The notes under the pieces are model-generated. The model did no database searches. It had not been told where the DNA came from and was given only the letters and a program-made list of their open reading frames with translations. 64,000 bases of DNA from Dawidia cretensis. GTDB lineage: Bacteria > Bacteroidota > Bacteroidia > Cytophagales > Cyclobacteriaceae. The position numbers were made by a program, and so were the translations under genes. Below are positions 1-9,706 of this stretch, one piece after another. The stretch covers positions 620,001 to 684,000 of the forward strand of contig NZ_JAHESE010000001.1 of NCBI RefSeq assembly GCF_018598175.1, given 5' to 3'. Numbering within the stretch: position 1 is the first letter of the stretch; each line of letters starts with the position of its first letter.

Positions 1-59
1 TAACCTGACATTCGCCCTTCCATCCTTTTTATTTGGGTTATTTGGACGTCTGAATAGTC

Positions 60-638
60 ATGGAGATCCCGCAACAACATATTCAGTCGGATGAGCAACT
101 GCTGCAGTCCTTGCAGCAGGATAGCCGCCAGGCATTTAATGAATTGTATTTCAGGCATTGGGAGAATCTCTACCGGGCCGCCTATACAGTTTTGCGCGAT
201 GAAGACTCGTCCAAGGACATCGTACAAGAAGTATTCTTCAGCATTTGGAAAAAACGTCACACCCAGCAGATCCGCCAGTTGTCAGCCTATCTTTTTCAGG
301 CGGTAAAGTTTCAGGTAGCGCGCCAGCTACGGCACGGTAAGTTGTTGGATATCCACGTAGAGCAGCTTGGCCACTTGCACACGATGAACACGACAGAGGA
401 GTCACTCCATGCCTCTGAGCTCGATGCACTGCTGGAAACAACACTGGGTAAATTGCCGGAGCGTTGCCGAGACGTCTTTTATCTAAGCCGCTTCGAACAG
501 CTCTCGAATAAAGAGATCGCGCAACGTCTCAACCTTTCGACACGCACCGTGGAGTGGCACATCTCCAATGCGCTGAAACATCTGCGGCACTCCATCGAAA
601 ACACTTTCTTGTTGTTGATTCTGTTGATGCTGCACTAA
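60..638 (+). CDS. ECF RNA polymerase sigma factor (Bacteroidetes RpoE type)
   Basis: A 192-residue sigma-70 family protein. The region 2 helix that binds core polymerase and the -10 box lies at about residues 40-70 (DIVQEVFFSIWKKR), and the region 4 helix-turn-helix at about 130-175 (LPERCRDVFYLSRF, then LSNKEIAQRLNLSTRTVEWH). The hydrophobic tail LLLILLML is common in this subfamily. It sits 122 bp upstream of a fecR-type gene and then susC, so it most likely directs transcription of that uptake locus once FecR and the SusC STN domain report substrate. The family call is secure; the regulon is inferred from position. Confidence 0.93.
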   Translation: MEIPQQHIQSDEQLLQSLQQDSRQAFNELYFRHWENLYRAAYTVLRDEDSSKDIVQEVFFSIWKKRHTQQIRQLSAYLFQAVKFQVARQLRHGKLLDIHVEQLGHLHTMNTTEESLHASELDALLETTLGKLPERCRDVFYLSRFEQLSNKEIAQRLNLSTRTVEWHISNALKHLRHSIENTFLLLILLMLH

Positions 639-760
639 CACACGTTACGTGCGCAATGTGTTATGCCCAGGTTATGGGTATTATGATTCTATTATTTGAT
701 GATTTTATGGCCCGTGTATCCGTCCGTTCCTGACACTATAGGACGTGTAAACACAGGTAC

Positions 761-1750
761 ATGACGAAGGAAGAATTTTTAAAATTGTTGGATCGTTATC
801 TCGCGGGCAAATGCACCGAGGCCGACCGGCAGTCGTTGGAGCGTTTTTTTGCCTCCTTTCAGGAGGATGACTCCTGGCAGCAATCGTGGGAGCTCACAGC
901 ACGCGAACGCATAAAGTTGGAGATCTACACATCGCTCAATCGCCAACTTGATGAAGAACGGGCGACCAGTCTCTCCGAATGGCGACGGACTATGCCGGCA
1001 GTACTGCGCATAGCCGCCACGGTGGTGGTGGCGCTTGGTCTCGGTTGGCTGATCTATACGCGTTTTTATAGCGCGCCTTCCCCCCGGTACATCACCCAAA
1101 AAACGGTTCGCGGTCAGCGCGCCACGGTTACATTGAGCGACGGCTCGGTGGTGCGTTTGAATGCTGAAAGTCAGATCACCTATCCGGAGAAATTTACAGC
1201 GGATACCCGTGAGATACAGCTGACGGGTGAGGCGTTCTTCGATGTGCATCGCGACCCCGAGCATCCGTTCATTGTCCATTCACAAGGGTTAAAGACATCG
1301 GTGCTGGGTACCTCCTTTAATATACAGGCCGAGGCCACGGCGACAATCGTACAAGTGACCGTAAAGACGGGCCGGGTACAGGTCGAGCCGGAGGCTGATG
1401 ACAGCAGTCGTCGACTGGTGCTGACCCCTACGCAGCAGGCGACCTATACGCGCGCGAACGCCAGCCTGACCCGTCAGACCGTAGCGTTGGAGCGCTACCT
1501 GGCCTGGACGGACGACGTCATTTACCTGGACAACACGCCGATTCGCGAGATGGTAGGAATCCTCGAAAAGTGGTATGGCGTCACGATTTCCCTGGAACAA
1601 GAAGGCCTCGGAAATTGCCTGATCAGCGGTAAGTATAAAAGCGATCAGCTTGTCAATATTCTGGAAGGACTGGAGTTCATGCAAGGTATTACCTACCGCT
1701 TTGTAAATAACCGCACCATAATTTTATCCGGAAACCCCTGTAACCACTAA
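761..1750 (+). CDS. FecR-type anti-sigma factor
   Basis: A 329-residue inner-membrane regulator. The cytoplasmic part (residues 1-80) would hold the sigma factor. A single membrane segment lies at about 82-102 (AATVVVALGLGWLIY). The periplasmic FecR domain follows at about 110-215 (GQRATVTLSDGSVVRLNAES, LTGEAFFDV), and a DUF4974-like tail at about 250-325 (NTPIREMVGILEKWYGV) matches the STN-like fold common in Bacteroidota FecR proteins. It lies between the sigma factor and susC. Known systems of this kind pass a substrate signal from the STN domain of the outer-membrane transporter through FecR to the sigma factor. Confidence 0.93.
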   Translation: MTKEEFLKLLDRYLAGKCTEADRQSLERFFASFQEDDSWQQSWELTARERIKLEIYTSLNRQLDEERATSLSEWRRTMPAVLRIAATVVVALGLGWLIYTRFYSAPSPRYITQKTVRGQRATVTLSDGSVVRLNAESQITYPEKFTADTREIQLTGEAFFDVHRDPEHPFIVHSQGLKTSVLGTSFNIQAEATATIVQVTVKTGRVQVEPEADDSSRRLVLTPTQQATYTRANASLTRQTVALERYLAWTDDVIYLDNTPIREMVGILEKWYGVTISLEQEGLGNCLISGKYKSDQLVNILEGLEFMQGITYRFVNNRTIILSGNPCNH

Positions 1751-1792
1751 CCAATGCCTATGCGATAAAAGATTACCAAACAACCCCTACTC

Positions 1793-1829
1793 AAAAAAAA
1801 AGCCCATCGCTGCGGGAACAGGGATGGGC
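1793..1829 (-). terminator. Terminator-like hairpin, minus strand, in the susC leader
   Basis: GCCCATC at 1802-1808 pairs with GATGGGC at 1823-1829, and nine A residues at 1793-1801 precede it. Read on the minus strand this is a 7-bp hairpin followed by nine T, the form of an intrinsic terminator. Both flanking genes run on the plus strand, so it would end a transcript antisense to the start of susC. On the plus strand it may instead act as a leader hairpin. Confidence 0.5.
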
Positions 1830-1867
1830 CCGACCCTAAAGATTGTAAAACCTTTAAAGCCTGATTC

Positions 1868-4800
1868 ATGCGCTTGAAATTACTCAAAATATTGATGTTC
1901 GTGTCCAGAAAACTGATCCATGTTTTTGTATGGCACATCGTCGCCATGCAATGTTTGCTTGCGGCACCTTCGAACGGCCAGGACCTGGAGGAGGTGAAGA
2001 TTACCCTGAACCTGAAAGATGCGGCCCTGACAGAGGTTTTCTCTGCCATTGAAACCCAAACCGACTATGTGTTTGGGTATAACAGCCAGGTAAGGAAAAT
2101 TAAAAAACGGTTCACATTTAAGTCGTCCAACATTTCGATTGCCGATATCCTGCGTACGGTTTCGAAGCAGGCAGACCTGAAATTCAAACAAATCAATTAC
2201 AACATCACTGTTTCGTCCAAAAGCCCGACAACTTATGTTGAACCGACGTCGAATACCGATGTGGTGATCACGGGACAGGTGACCGATGCCGCTACCGGCG
2301 AGTCCATGCCCGGTGTAAACGTTATTGTAAAAGGCACGAGCATCGGTACCTCCACCGACGTGGATGGTCGGTATACACTCAATGTACCCGACGACGGTAT
2401 CGTTCAGTTTACGTTTATAGGATATTCTACAGTGGAAGTGGTGGCCGGTACAAAAACCACGATCGATATACAGCTCAAGACGGATTCGAAGTCGCTTGAA
2501 GAGCTTGTGGTGATCGGCTATGGTACGGAGCGTAAGGCAAACCTTACGGGCTCGGTCGACCAGGTGAACGGCGAGGTGTTTGAAAACCGGCCGGTAGCCA
2601 ACGTGTCTCAAGGCTTGCAGGGATTGATTCCCAACCTGAACATTACGCCGGAAGACGGTAAACCCATTCAATCACCCACGTATAATATCCGCGGGATAAC
2701 GTCTATCGGTCAGGGTGGTAGTGCACTGATCCTGATCGATGGTGTGGAAGGCGATCCGCGCATGCTGAACCCGCGCGACATTGCCAACGTGTCGGTACTG
2801 AAAGATGCCGCTTCCGCCGCGATCTATGGCGCACGCGCGGCCTTTGGTGTCGTGCTGATTACCACCAAGAAGCCGGCAGTAAACAAGATGACGGTAGACT
2901 ACAGCACCAACTTCTCGTCGAAGAGCCCGACCACGGTTCCCGATCTTGTCACCGACGGCTACCAGCAAGCGATGATCTTCAACGAGGCGTGGACGGCGTG
3001 GAACGACTACTCGCAAACACCGCAGAACGTTAACAAGACCTTGAAATTTTCACCCGCGTATCTCGAAGAATTAAAACGCAGGTCAGAAGACCCAACACTA
3101 CCGAAAGTAGAAGTGGGTCCGAGTGGCGAATATGTATACTACGGCAACACCGATTGGTATGATCTGCTGTATAAAGATCACACCACCGCCATGGAGCATA
3201 ATCTCTCGGTTTCCGGCAGCACCGAAAAGGCGAGCCTCTATGTAACCGGTCGTTATTTCAAACAGGATGGTCTCTTCCGCTACAATTCGGATGACTTTAA
3301 GATGTACAACTTCCGCGTGAAAGGAACGGTCCAGGTAACGCCGTGGCTGCAGTTGGAAAACAACACGCAGTATTCGGACATGAAATACCACAACCCGCTC
3401 AATACGGGCGAAGGTGGCAGCATCTGGCGTAACATTGCCGACGAAGGACACGTCATGTCGCCTATGTTTAACCCCGACGGTACGCTGACGTATTCAGCGG
3501 CGTATACCGTAGGCGACTTCTGGTTTGGCAAGAACGGTATTGATATGAAGAACCGTGTGCTGCGGAACACCACGGGCTTTACCGCCGAGTTCTTTGACAA
3601 GAAGTTTCGCGTGAAGGGCAACTTTACGTATCAGAACACCGACTCCGCGCGGAAATTCATTCGCGTGCCGGTGCCGTACAGCAGACGCCCCGGTGTAATC
3701 GAGTATGTTGGTACGGGTACCAATGACATACGCATCGCCAACAGCGTGGCACAATATATTGCTACCAACATCTACGCAGAGTACGAAAACACCTACAACG
3801 AGAAGCACTATGTAAAGGGATTGATCGGGTATAACTACGAGCAGTCTGCGTTAGAAGGCTTGTCGGCGCAACGCAACGGACTTATATACAACGGTGCGCA
3901 AGACATCAACCTGGCGCTGGGCCAGTCGTATACCACCATCGGTGGCTGGGATAAATGGAATGTGCTGGGCGGTTTCTTCCGGTTGAATTATCACTTCAAC
4001 GACAAGTACCTGGTGGAAGTGAACGGTCGCTATGACGGTTCTTCCAAGTTTCCCACGCACGAACGCTTTGCATTCTTTCCGTCGATATCGGCAGGCTGGC
4101 GTGTTTCCAACGAATCGTTCTGGCATGTGTCACCGAATCTTATTTCGGACTTGAAGGTGCGCGCTTCGTATGGTTCCCTGGGTAACGGCAGCATCGCCTC
4201 ATATGCTTTTCAGGAGAAGTTCGCCATTCGTCAGGCCAACCTGGCCCTGGGCGGTGTAAAGCCTCCCTATACGTCACAGCCAAATGTATTGCCGGATGGC
4301 CTCACGTGGGAAACGTCCACGACGCAAAACATCGGCCTGGATCTATCCATGGTACGAAACCGGTTGACGCTAAGCGCGGACGCCTACATTCGAAAGACAA
4401 CGGATATGTTTACCGTGGGTAGAACCCTGCCGAAGGTCTTTGGTACAGATGTACCGAAAGGCAACTATGCCGACTTGAAAACCACGGGTTGGGAAGTCGT
4501 ACTGAATTGGAATGACGAAGTTAATGTTGGCTCCAAGACGTTGGGGTATATCGTACGCCTGACGCTGGCCGACAACCAGTCAGTCATAGAGAAGTATAAC
4601 AACCCCGACAAAAAGCTGATCGACTACTATGAAGGCCAGAAAGTAGGCGAGATCTGGGGGTATGAAACAGAAGGTTTCTATGAGTCAGCGGAAGACATTG
4701 CTAATCACGCCGACCAGACGTTAATCAAATCTTCGACCAGTGGTAAGACCCTGCCGGGTGACATCAAGTTCCGTGACCTTGATAACAATAACAAAATTGA

Positions 4801-5401
4801 CAACGGTGCCGCCACGGCAGACAAGCCGGGTGACATGCGGGTGATCGGCAACTCGCAGGCCCGCTATACCTATGGTATTATGCTGGGTGCAACGTGGAAT
4901 AACTTTTCCTTATCGGGTTTCTTCCAGGGTGTTGGCAAGCAGGACTGGTGGCCGGGTGCCGAGGCAGATGCCTTCTGGGGCCCATACAACCGCCCGTACA
5001 ATGGTACGCCGGAGTACATCGTCGGCAACTACTGGACAGAAGATAAACCCTATGGCTATTTTCCCCGCATGCGGGGTTATGCAGCGCAGTCCGACTGGCG
5101 TGAGCTCGGCGTGAAGCAGACAAAGTATTTACAAAATGTCGCATACCTCCGGTTGAAGAACGTGCAGCTGAGCTATACGTTGCCGAAGTCGCTGGTAGAA
5201 AAGATCCGCGCCAGCAATGCGCGTGTTTATGTAACCGGCGAAAACTTGTGGACATGGTCGCCGCTGTACCGCCTCACCCGTGATATCGACGTAGAGAGCA
5301 TCGGCCCGTCAGACAAAGTGCTGACGACAAGCAATGCCGGCAACGGTAATAACTACCCGATATTGAAGAGCTATACCGCCGGTTTGGTTGTCACTTTCTA
5401 A
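1868..5401 (+). CDS. SusC/RagA-family TonB-linked outer-membrane transporter with STN domain
   Basis: A 1177-residue protein of usual SusC length. After a signal segment (about residues 1-38) comes an STN domain (about 45-115, ITLNLKDAALTEVFSAIE) that talks to FecR, then a carboxypeptidase-regulatory-like domain (about 130-208, GQVTDAATGESMPGVNV and DGRYTLNV), the TonB box/plug start (LEELVVIGYGT), a plug domain (PTYNIRGI, ILIDGVEGDPR, VLKDAASAAIYGARAA), and the beta-barrel ending in the terminal signature YTAGLVVTF. It imports an oligomer or small ligand captured by the SusD partner encoded 19 bp downstream. The STN domain, present only in sigma/FecR-controlled transporters, agrees with the two genes upstream. 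Confidence 0.97.
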   Translation: MRLKLLKILMFVSRKLIHVFVWHIVAMQCLLAAPSNGQDLEEVKITLNLKDAALTEVFSAIETQTDYVFGYNSQVRKIKKRFTFKSSNISIADILRTVSKQADLKFKQINYNITVSSKSPTTYVEPTSNTDVVITGQVTDAATGESMPGVNVIVKGTSIGTSTDVDGRYTLNVPDDGIVQFTFIGYSTVEVVAGTKTTIDIQLKTDSKSLEELVVIGYGTERKANLTGSVDQVNGEVFENRPVANVSQGLQGLIPNLNITPEDGKPIQSPTYNIRGITSIGQGGSALILIDGVEGDPRMLNPRDIANVSVLKDAASAAIYGARAAFGVVLITTKKPAVNKMTVDYSTNFSSKSPTTVPDLVTDGYQQAMIFNEAWTAWNDYSQTPQNVNKTLKFSPAYLEELKRRSEDPTLPKVEVGPSGEYVYYGNTDWYDLLYKDHTTAMEHNLSVSGSTEKASLYVTGRYFKQDGLFRYNSDDFKMYNFRVKGTVQVTPWLQLENNTQYSDMKYHNPLNTGEGGSIWRNIADEGHVMSPMFNPDGTLTYSAAYTVGDFWFGKNGIDMKNRVLRNTTGFTAEFFDKKFRVKGNFTYQNTDSARKFIRVPVPYSRRPGVIEYVGTGTNDIRIANSVAQYIATNIYAEYENTYNEKHYVKGLIGYNYEQSALEGLSAQRNGLIYNGAQDINLALGQSYTTIGGWDKWNVLGGFFRLNYHFNDKYLVEVNGRYDGSSKFPTHERFAFFPSISAGWRVSNESFWHVSPNLISDLKVRASYGSLGNGSIASYAFQEKFAIRQANLALGGVKPPYTSQPNVLPDGLTWETSTTQNIGLDLSMVRNRLTLSADAYIRKTTDMFTVGRTLPKVFGTDVPKGNYADLKTTGWEVVLNWNDEVNVGSKTLGYIVRLTLADNQSVIEKYNNPDKKLIDYYEGQKVGEIWGYETEGFYESAEDIANHADQTLIKSSTSGKTLPGDIKFRDLDNNNKIDNGAATADKPGDMRVIGNSQARYTYGIMLGATWNNFSLSGFFQGVGKQDWWPGAEADAFWGPYNRPYNGTPEYIVGNYWTEDKPYGYFPRMRGYAAQSDWRELGVKQTKYLQNVAYLRLKNVQLSYTLPKSLVEKIRASNARVYVTGENLWTWSPLYRLTRDIDVESIGPSDKVLTTSNAGNGNNYPILKSYTAGLVVTF

Positions 5402-5420
5402 GATCTAAACGCGCATCACC

Positions 5421-7223
5421 ATGAAAAAACAATATTGGTCTATCGTACTCCTGAGCGTGCTGCTAGGCGCATGCGACCTGGAGCAAACGCCCGAAGCTAC
5501 TACTACCCGCGACGCGGTGTTTAATAGCGAGAAGGGTCTCGAAGTTTATAGCAATTCTTTTTATGTGCCGCTGACAAATCCCGACTACAGCATTTTGCCT
5601 ACGGCGAACAACCAGGTGCGTGGCGACGAGATGTCGGACTTTGCCGCACGTACACAAGTACCCGACTTTTTACGTGATGGAGCGTTTGGACCACGTCAAA
5701 GTTCTGGTTGGGACTGGCGTGCCCTGCGCAACATCAACTTCTTTATCGAAAACGCCAAGCCGTCGCCCGACGTTTCCACGGAGGCACGCGAGCACTACCT
5801 GGGCGTGGCGCGTTTCTTCCGGGCGATGTTCTACTTCGACAAAGTGAAACGCTTTGGCGATGTACCGTGGATCAACAAGACCATGAGCATCGAAGATCCC
5901 GACCTATATAATAATCGCGATTCGCGGACGCTGGTCATGGACTCCGTACTGGCCGACCTGGACTATGCCGGCGCACACGTGCGGGAGGCGGCTGACAACA
6001 GCCGCAGCACCGTGACACGGTACGTGGTATACGGTTTTAAGTCACGGGTCTGTTTGTTTGAGGGAACGTTCCGCAAGTATCATACAGAATATAATCTGGG
6101 CGGAGCCGCGGCAAAATGGCTTGAAGAAGCTGCCGACGCGGCGCAAATGGTTATGGATAAGGGAGGCTATCTGCTGAATGAGTCGGGTGGACCGACGGCA
6201 TCGTATCGACAGGTATTTATCTCGCGTACGCCAGTAACGTCGGAAGTGATGCTGGCGGCTGCGGCGGACGCGAACCTGAGCTTGTTCAACGATGCCAACT
6301 GGTATTGGACCAGCGCTACGTATGGCTCGCGCGTGAGCTTTACCCGGACGTTTATCAATACGTACCTGCTGGAAGACGGCACGCCGTTTACAGATCAGCC
6401 CGGTCACGAAACGATGATATTTGCTGACGAGGTGAAAGGCCGCGACAAGCGCCTGCAACAAACCATTCGCATGGGTAACTATACTCGTGTCAATGCCGGC
6501 AAGCGTGAGGTAGCACCGCCGGTATTCTCGTACACGTATACGGGGTATCAGCCCATCAAGTGGACTCTGGACGATACCTATTACGATGGCGGTACACGCA
6601 ATGACAACTCGGTGGCGTTGCTGCGATATGCTGAAGTCTTGTTGAACTATGCTGAGGCCCGCGCAGAATTGGAAACGATCACCACCGACGACTGGACCAA
6701 GACCGTAGGGGCATTACGTCGTCGTGCGGGTATTACGGGAGATCTGACAACGTTACCCACAGTGCTCGATGACTATATGCAAACTGAATATTTCTCTGAC
6801 GTTAGCAACCCTGTACTCATGGAGATACGCCGCGAGCGCGGTATTGAATTGGCACTGGAAGGGCTTCGCTTCTACGACCTCGTGCGATGGAAACATGGTG
6901 AGCTGCTACTCAAGGTGTGGAACGGATTGTATGTTCCCGCGCTGGACGTGCCGATGGATCTGAACGAAGACGGCGTCATGGACGTGGCATTCTACAAGGC
7001 AATGCCGGCGAACCCTGTTAAGGGTGTCACGTATGTCAATGTGGGCGAAAAGATTAATAACCTGGACAATCCACAGCGCTTGTCACACGATACCGCTGGA
7101 GAAATTACATGGCTGGCGAATGTGGACAAGGGAGAATGGAATGACAAACGTTATCTTTACCCGATACCGGAAACGGACTCTCTGATGAACCCTGCTCTTG
7201 GTCAGAATCCCGGATGGTATTGA
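5421..7223 (+). CDS. SusD/RagB-family outer-membrane lipoprotein
   Basis: A 600-residue lipoprotein with signal peptide and lipobox LLGAC, giving lipidation at Cys18. The N-terminal SusD-like region (WDWRALRNINFFIEN, HYLGVARFFRAMFYFDKVKRFGDVPW) and the C-terminal RagB region (LLRYAEVLLNYAEARAE, EIRRERGIELALEGLRFYDLVRW, RYLYPIPETD, NPGW) are complete. It forms the ligand-binding lid over SusC at the cell surface. The gene follows susC by 19 bp and precedes the phosphatase-like gene by 19 bp, so all three are probably co-transcribed. The ligand cannot be read from sequence. Confidence 0.96.
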   Translation: MKKQYWSIVLLSVLLGACDLEQTPEATTTRDAVFNSEKGLEVYSNSFYVPLTNPDYSILPTANNQVRGDEMSDFAARTQVPDFLRDGAFGPRQSSGWDWRALRNINFFIENAKPSPDVSTEAREHYLGVARFFRAMFYFDKVKRFGDVPWINKTMSIEDPDLYNNRDSRTLVMDSVLADLDYAGAHVREAADNSRSTVTRYVVYGFKSRVCLFEGTFRKYHTEYNLGGAAAKWLEEAADAAQMVMDKGGYLLNESGGPTASYRQVFISRTPVTSEVMLAAAADANLSLFNDANWYWTSATYGSRVSFTRTFINTYLLEDGTPFTDQPGHETMIFADEVKGRDKRLQQTIRMGNYTRVNAGKREVAPPVFSYTYTGYQPIKWTLDDTYYDGGTRNDNSVALLRYAEVLLNYAEARAELETITTDDWTKTVGALRRRAGITGDLTTLPTVLDDYMQTEYFSDVSNPVLMEIRRERGIELALEGLRFYDLVRWKHGELLLKVWNGLYVPALDVPMDLNEDGVMDVAFYKAMPANPVKGVTYVNVGEKINNLDNPQRLSHDTAGEITWLANVDKGEWNDKRYLYPIPETDSLMNPALGQNPGWY

Positions 7224-7242
7224 GAAAGCATAAAATAAACCA

Positions 7243-8097
7243 ATGAAGAACAAATTGATCACGGCATTGCTCGCGCTGATACTGGCGGGCAACACCTTTG
7301 CACAAACATTGCGCGTGGCGACCTACAACATGCGCTACGACAATCCGGGGGACAGTCTTAATCGGTGGAAGTACCGCCTGCCTATTATTATTGACCAGAT
7401 AAAATTTCACGATTTTGATCTGCTCGGTGGTCAGGAATTGCTTAGCCACCAGGTTGAGGGACTGTTGAAACAGCTCCCGGACTATGAATATGCCGGCGTC
7501 GGCAGGGACGACGGTGAGAAGAAAGGCGAGTTCTCAGCGCTGTTCTATAAAAAGGACAAGTTCAAGCTGCTGAAGAAAGGCAACTTCTGGCTGTCACTAA
7601 CACCTGACAAGCCGGGTGCGGGCTGGGATGCTGCACTGTCGCGGATTTGCACATGGGTACAGCTGGAAGAAAAAGCCACGGGCTTGCGCTTCTTTTTCTT
7701 CAACACGCACTTTGACCACCGCGGTGTTCAGGCGCGCAAAGAGAGCGGCCGGTTGATTGCCGAGAAGATTGCTCAGATCGCCGGTGATGCACCGGTGATT
7801 CTCACGGGAGACTTCAACTTCGACGAGCAACACGAAGGTTTTGCCGCCATCATAGCTTCCGGCAAGCTGCGTAATTCGTTTGACCTGGCGCCCATCAAGC
7901 TGGCGCCTACCGGAACCTTCAACAGCTTTGACATAGCAACAACGAACAAGGTGCGCATAGATCACATCTTTGTGACCAGCCAATTTAATGTAAAGAAGTA
8001 TGGTATTCTGACCGACAACTATGGTGCTCGTTTTCCGTCGGATCACTTTCCTGTGATGGTTGAGATTACACCGGCAACCACACGCAAAGCAAAATAA
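7243..8097 (+). CDS. Secreted endonuclease/exonuclease/phosphatase family hydrolase
   Basis: A 284-residue metal-dependent phosphoesterase with an N-terminal signal peptide ending near NTFAQ, so periplasmic or exported. The family motifs occur in order: ATYNMRYD (metal), LGGQELL (metal Glu), NTHFDHRG (catalytic His), LTGDFNFD, RIDHIFV and PSDHFPV (catalytic Asp-His). Related proteins cleave phosphodiesters or phosphomonoesters in DNA, phosphoinositides, sphingomyelin or sugar phosphates. It is the last gene of the susC-susD unit and the only catalytic one, so the imported ligand may carry phosphate. The exact substrate is unknown. A hairpin terminator follows at 8127-8150. Confidence 0.88.
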   Translation: MKNKLITALLALILAGNTFAQTLRVATYNMRYDNPGDSLNRWKYRLPIIIDQIKFHDFDLLGGQELLSHQVEGLLKQLPDYEYAGVGRDDGEKKGEFSALFYKKDKFKLLKKGNFWLSLTPDKPGAGWDAALSRICTWVQLEEKATGLRFFFFNTHFDHRGVQARKESGRLIAEKIAQIAGDAPVILTGDFNFDEQHEGFAAIIASGKLRNSFDLAPIKLAPTGTFNSFDIATTNKVRIDHIFVTSQFNVKKYGILTDNYGARFPSDHFPVMVEITPATTRKAK

Positions 8098-8126
8098 AAC
8101 CGTTTTAAATTTTCCTTAGTAGTTTG

Positions 8127-8155
8127 AGGCCACAGCATACCCTGTGGCCTTTTTT
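8127..8155 (+). terminator. Intrinsic terminator after the susCD operon
   Basis: AGGCCACAG at 8127-8135 pairs perfectly with CTGTGGCCT at 8142-8150 across a 6-nt loop and is followed by a T run to 8155. It lies 30 bp after the phosphoesterase stop and just before the end of the convergent flavoprotein gene. Confidence 0.85.
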
Positions 8156-8159
8156 ATGC

Positions 8160-9545
8160 CTACCGACCGATGCTGGCAAAAAGATTATTGAGTGACTCGG
8201 CATACGTGGGATGCGCAAAGATACCGTCGCGGAGTGCCTCGTAGGTCAGGCCACCCATCATGGCTACTTGCAGGATCGTGACGATCTCGCCTCCTTCGTT
8301 GCCCAATATCGCAGCACCCAGGATCTGTTTTGTCTCGCGGTTCACGATCGCTTTCATTAATCCCGCGGCACGGCCCACTTCGTTGGCGCGGGCTACACTT
8401 GACATCGGCAGGGTGGCGACTTCGATCGGTAATCCCTTGTTGCGTGCTTCCTGTTCGGTCAGTCCTACGCGGCCTAGCGGCGGGTCGGTGAAAATACAGT
8501 AAGGCACCAGCCGGCCGGTGATGCGGTCATGGCCGCCGCGCAGCAGGTTATTAAATAATATAAGATAGTCGTTGTAAGATACGTGTGTAAAGGCGGGTCC
8601 CCCCTTGACATCACCCAATGCATATATACCCGGGACGGAAGTCTCGAGGGCATCGTCTGTTTTGATATAGCCTTTGTCGTCGGTTTCAACTCCTGCTGCT
8701 GCCAGGTTCAGGGTATCGGTGTTGGGTGTTCGACCCGTCGCCACCAGGAGGTGGGAAGCTTTTACCGTGACCTCTGTTCCATGCTTGTCGATCGTCGCGA
8801 CAACACCCTCTCCGTCGGGCTGTACACGCCGCAGGTTGCTGGCGGCGTAGAAGGTCATGCCTTCGTTTTCGAGAATGGTCTTGAGTGTGTTGGCGATGTC
8901 GGTGTCTTCGTGGAGGAGCAGCCGGTCGTGTGGGTCGATCAATGTTACCCGGCTGCCAAACCGCCGGAACATTTGCCCCAGCTCCAGGCCGATGTAGCCA
9001 CTACCGACCACGAGTAAATGCTCGGGTAAGACTTTCAGGTCGAGGATGGTGGTAGAGGTAAAGTAACGGACAGTGTCCAGGCCTTCGATCCTGGGTATTG
9101 CGGGACGTACACCGGCATTAATAAATACAACGTCAGCCGTGTACGACGCGATGGTGCCATCGTGCAACGTGACCGCCACCGTTTTGGGACCGGTGAAGGT
9201 GGCGGTGCCATATACCAGGTCGAGATGGTCGGTGTCTTGCAGCTTTTGCTCGAGGCCATTGCGCGACTTCAGTACGAGCTTGTCTTTACGCGCTACGATG
9301 GCCGGCAGGTTGATGCTATAGCCATCGATGTCGATACCCAGCGCTTTCGCGTGCGCGGTGATGCTCGCTGCCTGGGCGGAGGCGATCATGGTTTTGGTAG
9401 GGGTGCAGCCGTCGTTTACGCAGGTACCACCGACCCATCGTTGTTCAAGGAGGCACGTATTCCAGCCGGCTTCTGCCAGGCGCTTGGCCATGGGGTTGCC
9501 ACCCTGGCCCGAACCGATCACGATTGCTTTGTAATGTTTTTGCAT
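8160..9545 (-). CDS. FAD-dependent pyridine nucleotide-disulfide oxidoreductase (MerA/Lpd-like)
   Basis: A 461-residue class I flavin disulfide oxidoreductase. It has the FAD-binding GSGQGG near the N terminus, the redox-active pair in GGTCVNDGCTPTK, a second Rossmann motif VVGSGYIGLELG for NAD(P)H, the FAD contact ALGDVKGGP, and the dimer-interface HPTYAE near the C terminus. It is often annotated as a mercuric reductase, but it lacks both the N-terminal HMA domain and the C-terminal mercury-binding Cys pair, so mercury reduction is not supported. The substrate is unknown; it may be a thiol, quinone or electrophile reductase. It stands alone, convergent with the susCD unit. Confidence 0.9.
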   Translation of the reverse strand: MQKHYKAIVIGSGQGGNPMAKRLAEAGWNTCLLEQRWVGGTCVNDGCTPTKTMIASAQAASITAHAKALGIDIDGYSINLPAIVARKDKLVLKSRNGLEQKLQDTDHLDLVYGTATFTGPKTVAVTLHDGTIASYTADVVFINAGVRPAIPRIEGLDTVRYFTSTTILDLKVLPEHLLVVGSGYIGLELGQMFRRFGSRVTLIDPHDRLLLHEDTDIANTLKTILENEGMTFYAASNLRRVQPDGEGVVATIDKHGTEVTVKASHLLVATGRTPNTDTLNLAAAGVETDDKGYIKTDDALETSVPGIYALGDVKGGPAFTHVSYNDYLILFNNLLRGGHDRITGRLVPYCIFTDPPLGRVGLTEQEARNKGLPIEVATLPMSSVARANEVGRAAGLMKAIVNRETKQILGAAILGNEGGEIVTILQVAMMGGLTYEALRDGIFAHPTYAESLNNLFASIGR

Positions 9546-9667
9546 AAGTAAAATTTAACGACGAAGGGGTATATAATAAAAAACCGTGCCTGCAACCCGC
9601 TACCCAGTATATCTGTGAAAGATAATAATTTCCTATGGGTGGTATGATAGTTAGTAGGATGAATCAA

Positions 9668-9675
9668 TACCTTTG
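9668..9675 (+). promoter_or_regulatory. Bacteroidota-type -7 box before the phytochrome gene
   Basis: TACCTTTG is an exact match to the TAnnTTTG -7 consensus of Bacteroidota and ends 31 bp before the ATG at 9707. I see no clear TTG -33 box at the expected spacing, so the promoter may need an activator or an alternative sigma factor. Confidence 0.5.
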
Positions 9676-9706
9676 ACTTTCGTGGACTTTTTAGTTTAGT
9701 GTGTAC

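Noticed and set aside
1880-2671. 263-residue antisense ORF in susC
   Set aside because: Composition is unlike a protein, and the plus strand has clear STN and plug motifs.
8160-9545. Mercuric reductase call
   Set aside because: The mercury-binding C-terminal Cys pair and HMA domain are absent; only the general disulfide-reductase motifs are present.
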